Below, one piece after another: positions 11,667 to 14,416 of a stretch of DNA of 14,416 bases. The DNA is taken from positions 1 through 14,416 of the forward strand of contig DATECU010000051.1 in assembly GCA_035286745.1 (NCBI GenBank), given 5' to 3'. Under the pieces are notes generated by a model. It saw nothing but the letters and a program-made list of their open reading frames with translations. It had not been told where the DNA came from and searched no databases. The number at the start of each line of letters is the position of its first letter. Position 1 is the stretch's first letter. Position numbers and translations under genes: made by a program. Source of the DNA: DATECU01 sp035286745. GTDB lineage: Bacteria > Acidobacteriota > Vicinamibacteria > Fen-336.

Positions 11667-13670
11667 ATGTCCCGTGCCCTGCCGATGCTCGCTGTGTTCG
11701 CCGTCGCTGTCTCCGCTGCCGCCGCGGGGGCCGCCGACCCCTGGGTGGAGGTGAAGACCCCGGGCTTCACCGTGATCTGCGACGGCTCCGAGAAAGAGGC
11801 TCGCCGGGTGGCCTGGCAGTTCGAGCAGATCCGGGCCCTCCTCAAGCGCATCTGGCCCTGGGTCCAGCTCGACATGCCGCGGCCGGTGGTGGTCTTCTCG
11901 GTCAAGAGCGAGGCGGCGCTTCGGGACCTGGCGCCGGAATACTGGGAGGAGAAGGGACGCTGGCGACCCGTCGGTGTCTGGGCCAGCGGGCGCGAGGCGA
12001 CCTATGTCGCCAGCCGTCGCGACATCACCGGCTTTCGCGCGGGCGACGACACGTGGGACAACCCCTACCTGGTTCCCTACCGGCAGTACGTTCAATTGGC
12101 TCTGCAGCGCAACTTCGACCGTCTCCCTCTCTGGTTCGAGCAGGGCCTGGCCGCGTTCTGGGGCAACACCATCATCGACGGCAAGTACGTCTATACGGGA
12201 CGCGCCGTGCCCTCGCACCTCGGCGTTCTCAGGGAACGAGCGCTGCTCCCTCTGGACGCCCTGTTCGCCGTCACCCGTGACTCCCCGGACTTCACGCAGG
12301 AACGGCGCTCCGACGTGTTCTTCGCCGAGACCTGGGCCCTGATCCACTACCTCATCATGGGAGAGGCGCGACCGGGCCAGGTCAACGCCTTCCTGAAGCT
12401 GGTGGTCGAGGGCAAGAGCGGTGCCGAAGCCGCCAAGACGGCGTTTGGCGACCTGGGCATCCTGGGCAAGGAGTTGGACAAGTACGTCCGGCAGGTGACC
12501 TACCGCTATCGACGCCAGGAGGTCGCGGTGGATGTCGATGACAGGACCTTCGGCGCCCGGAGGCTCTCCCAGGCTGAGTCCCTGGGGCGGCGCACCCTCT
12601 TCCACGTTGCCATGCGGCGCCCGATCGAAGCCCGGGCCCTGATCGAAGAGGCCCTGAAGCTGGACCCGGACCTGGCGCTGAGTCACGAGGCTGCGGCCTA
12701 CCTCGCCTACAGCGAAGAGAAGCGCGAGGAGGCGCGCGAACGGCTCACCCGAGCCCGGAAGTCACCGGCTGCCAGCTTCTATGCGCATTACCTCTGGGCC
12801 TATCTGGAGCGCACGGTAGACCAGAGCGAAGAGGCCCTCGATCGTGCGGAGGCAGCCCTCAAGGCCGCCGTGGAGCTGAACCCCCACTTCGCCGATGCCT
12901 ACGCGGATCTATCGATGGTGATGTCCAAGCGAAAGGCGTCCATCGAGACGACCCTGCCCTTGGCCCGGCGGGCGGTGAGCCTGGAGCCCGGCGAAGCCAA
13001 ACACCGCATCAATGCCGGCTGGTTGCTGTTCGCCGCCAACCGTTTGGCGGAGGCCAAGGCCGCGGCCCAGCAGGCCTTGGCCTTGGCCGACGACGACCGG
13101 GATCGCGGGCACGCCCAGGAGCTGCTGGCCGCCGCCTCCCAACCGGCGAGCGCCGCCGTGGCTGGCCCGGCTGGTCCGGAACGAGCCTGCGAGGCTGGTC
13201 AGGGACCGGCGTGCCTGGTTGCCGGGCTGGCCTTGCGGGACGGGATGAACGGCACCACGGACCGGGTGCGGGCGGCCCAGTTCTTCGAGAAGGCGTGTGC
13301 GGCCGGCGAGCTGGACGGCTGCGTGGCGCTGGGGCTGGCCCTCGATCGTGGCGAGGGGGTTGCCGCAGACCCAAAGCGCAGTGTCGAGGTGCTGACACAG
13401 GCGTGCGACGCCGGGCTGCCGCAGGGGTGCAGCGAACTGGGCTACCTTCATCTCGGCCGCGGAACCGCCGCCGGCCGCAAGCTGGCGGCAGCCCTGCTGC
13501 GGAGAGGCTGCGAAGGAGGCGATGCGCCCGCTTGCAACGCCCTGGCCACCCTGTACGAGACCGGCCTGGGCGTGATCAAGAACCTGAAGCAGGCGCGCGA
13601 TCTGTACGCGCAGGCCTGCGCCGCCGGCTACGAGCCCGCGTGCGCGAAGAAGCCGAGTCCTCCGAAGTGA
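11667..13670 (+). CDS. Exported protein: degenerate peptidase-MA-like domain, TPR-like middle, Sel1 repeats (667 aa)
   Basis: A signal peptide (about 1-22, ending AAAGAA) is followed by a region (about 25-285) resembling the DUF1570/peptidase-MA-like domain: WVEVKTPGFTVICDGSEKEA near the start and RLPLWFEQGLAAFWGN (152-167). Where active relatives carry HExxH and a glutamate in the EGLAE motif, this protein has R139-Q140-Y-V-Q143 and Q159, so zinc binding and catalysis look lost. The middle (about 310-490) is helical with TPR-like units (AAVELNPHFADAYADLSMVM; AVSLEPGEAKHRINAGWLLF). The tail (about 507-660) holds five Sel1-like units, each with a cysteine pair eight apart: C508/C516, C544/C552, C580/C588, C615/C623, C651/C659. 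This matches the disulfide pattern of Helicobacter Hcp proteins. It is coupled to the dipeptidase upstream. A periplasmic scaffold or binding role is inferred; no enzymatic role is claimed. Confidence 0.88.
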   Translation: MSRALPMLAVFAVAVSAAAAGAADPWVEVKTPGFTVICDGSEKEARRVAWQFEQIRALLKRIWPWVQLDMPRPVVVFSVKSEAALRDLAPEYWEEKGRWRPVGVWASGREATYVASRRDITGFRAGDDTWDNPYLVPYRQYVQLALQRNFDRLPLWFEQGLAAFWGNTIIDGKYVYTGRAVPSHLGVLRERALLPLDALFAVTRDSPDFTQERRSDVFFAETWALIHYLIMGEARPGQVNAFLKLVVEGKSGAEAAKTAFGDLGILGKELDKYVRQVTYRYRRQEVAVDVDDRTFGARRLSQAESLGRRTLFHVAMRRPIEARALIEEALKLDPDLALSHEAAAYLAYSEEKREEARERLTRARKSPAASFYAHYLWAYLERTVDQSEEALDRAEAALKAAVELNPHFADAYADLSMVMSKRKASIETTLPLARRAVSLEPGEAKHRINAGWLLFAANRLAEAKAAAQQALALADDDRDRGHAQELLAAASQPASAAVAGPAGPERACEAGQGPACLVAGLALRDGMNGTTDRVRAAQFFEKACAAGELDGCVALGLALDRGEGVAADPKRSVEVLTQACDAGLPQGCSELGYLHLGRGTAAGRKLAAALLRRGCEGGDAPACNALATLYETGLGVIKNLKQARDLYAQACAAGYEPACAKKPSPPK

Positions 13671-13697
13671 GCCGCTGACGCGAGACGCCGGCCGCGC

Positions 13698-14416
13698 CTA
13701 TCGCAGGGCGGCGGGGGCCTCCATGGGCCCGGAGTTCTTCGCTTTGTCCCAGTCGGTGTGGGGCGGCCGGTTGAGCACGAACCAGCCCCACAGGATCTCG
13801 CGGTAGGTGTGGGGCGTGAGGCCCAGTCGCCTGTAGAGAGGCCGCAGGGCCAGGTGGAGCCGGCGCAGGTTGTAGAACGGGACCCGGGGGAAGTAGTGGT
13901 GTTCCAGATGGTAGTTGGAATAGAGGAAGAGGAAGTCCCAGAGATGGCTGGGCTTCATCAGGGTCGACCACTTGAGGGGATGGCTGGGGTCGATGGCGTA
14001 GTGCTGGCCCAGCCGATTCAGGGTGAAGGCCACCGGGAAGACCAGGAAGTAGGGCACGAACCAGACCCGGAGCAGGACACCGAGGCCCCCAAGAGCCAGG
14101 AGCGCTGAGGCCACCGAGAGCTGGATGGCTACGGTCGCCAGGCGTTCCCGCCCAATGGTTCGGCGGAGGTCGGGGGGATAGGAGGCAGCTTCCCGGGCCG
14201 CCGCCCGGAAGTAGATGGGCATCAGCGCCGGTGTGCAGTAGAGGAGCTTGTACCAGCGGGCGTTGCGCTTGGGCGACAGCCAGTGACGCTTGGGATCGTC
14301 CAGGTCGGAGCCCAGGTTGTCGTGGTGGTCGAGGTGCCAGCGGGTGAACTGGCTGGCCGAGATGCCGCTGGTGATGGCATAGAGCAAGCCGAGGACCCGC
14401 TCTGAACGCGGCCTGG
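13698..14416 (-). CDS. Membrane fatty-acid desaturase family protein (5' part outside window)
   Basis: The C-terminal 238 codons of a diiron membrane desaturase or hydroxylase; the frame is open to the right edge. A TTG at 14387 could be read as a start, but the conserved sequence continues upstream of it (SERVLGLLYAITSGISAS), so the gene is truncated by the window. Two of the three histidine boxes are visible: HLDHH in TRWHLDHHDNLGSD (about 14348-14307) and HLEHH in SNYHLEHHYFP (about 13914-13880). GQHYAIDP and WDFLFLYSN are also typical. The first histidine box should lie beyond the edge. A hydrophobic region (visible residues about 95-130) spans the membrane. Members insert double bonds into acyl chains using oxygen and a reductant, or act on related lipids; the substrate is uncertain. 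The gene converges with the Sel1-repeat gene across 27 nt without a clear terminator. Confidence 0.92.
   Translation of the reverse strand, partial: RPRSERVLGLLYAITSGISASQFTRWHLDHHDNLGSDLDDPKRHWLSPKRNARWYKLLYCTPALMPIYFRAAAREAASYPPDLRRTIGRERLATVAIQLSVASALLALGGLGVLLRVWFVPYFLVFPVAFTLNRLGQHYAIDPSHPLKWSTLMKPSHLWDFLFLYSNYHLEHHYFPRVPFYNLRRLHLALRPLYRRLGLTPHTYREILWGWFVLNRPPHTDWDKAKNSGPMEAPAALR

Noticed and set aside
10713..12686. 657-codon minus-strand frame opposite the dipeptidase and scaffold genes
   Set aside because: Antisense to two confident genes; no signal peptide or domain, and biased H/G/D/V composition.
1..14416. Search by eye for tRNA, rRNA, CRISPR arrays, insertion sequences and attachment sites
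   Set aside because: The intergenic gaps are all under 250 bases and show no cloverleaf, spaced repeats, transposase frame or terminal inverted repeats.

Overview
The window is GC-rich (I estimate mid-to-upper 60s percent), densely coded bacterial chromosome. The best lineage clue is the pair of roughly 800-residue, double-FtsX MacB-type permeases at the left end. Their N-terminus (MLIPDLRxAIKSLxRSPGFT) is characteristic of the 'acidobacterial duplicated orphan permease' (ADOP) family. Together with the envelope and secreted protein types here, this suggests an Acidobacteriota member. That assignment is inference; there is no rRNA or other marker gene.

Layout. (1) Positions 1-5768, minus strand: a tightly packed exporter operon reading adaptor (HlyD/MacA-like) -> ABC ATPase (LolD/MacB type) -> ADOP-type permease -> second ADOP-type permease, which runs off the left edge. 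The gaps are 14, 34 and 20 nt. (2) 5769-6620: two short intergenic regions flank a BrnA/CopG-like antitoxin gene that has no visible toxin. The upstream region holds a near-perfect 30-bp palindrome. The downstream one holds several hairpins and a compact control region. (3) 6621-8786, plus strand: a CGNR zinc-finger regulator followed by a secreted metal-dependent amidohydrolase. (4) 8802-9834, minus strand: a lipoprotein cytochrome c and a ParE-like toxin with its small antitoxin. (5) 9935-10411, minus strand: a small outer-membrane beta-barrel protein. It is divergent from 10494-13670, plus strand: an M19 membrane dipeptidase coupled to a large exported protein with an inactivated-looking peptidase domain, a TPR-like middle and a cysteine-paired Sel1-repeat tail. 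The 82-bp divergent spacer contains two adjacent perfect 14-bp palindromes, one of which covers the dipeptidase ribosome-binding site. (6) 13698-14416, minus strand: the C-terminal part of a membrane fatty-acid desaturase that enters from the right edge.

Most products act in or across the envelope: an export system, secreted or anchored hydrolases, a barrel protein, a lipoprotein cytochrome and a lipid desaturase. The most unusual points are the non-orphan ADOP permease pair, the pseudo-peptidase/Sel1 protein, the overlapping palindromes at two divergent promoters, and the toxin-antitoxin pair lying in one reading frame. I found no rRNA, tRNA, CRISPR array, insertion sequence or origin. No gene-free stretch exceeds 300 bases.
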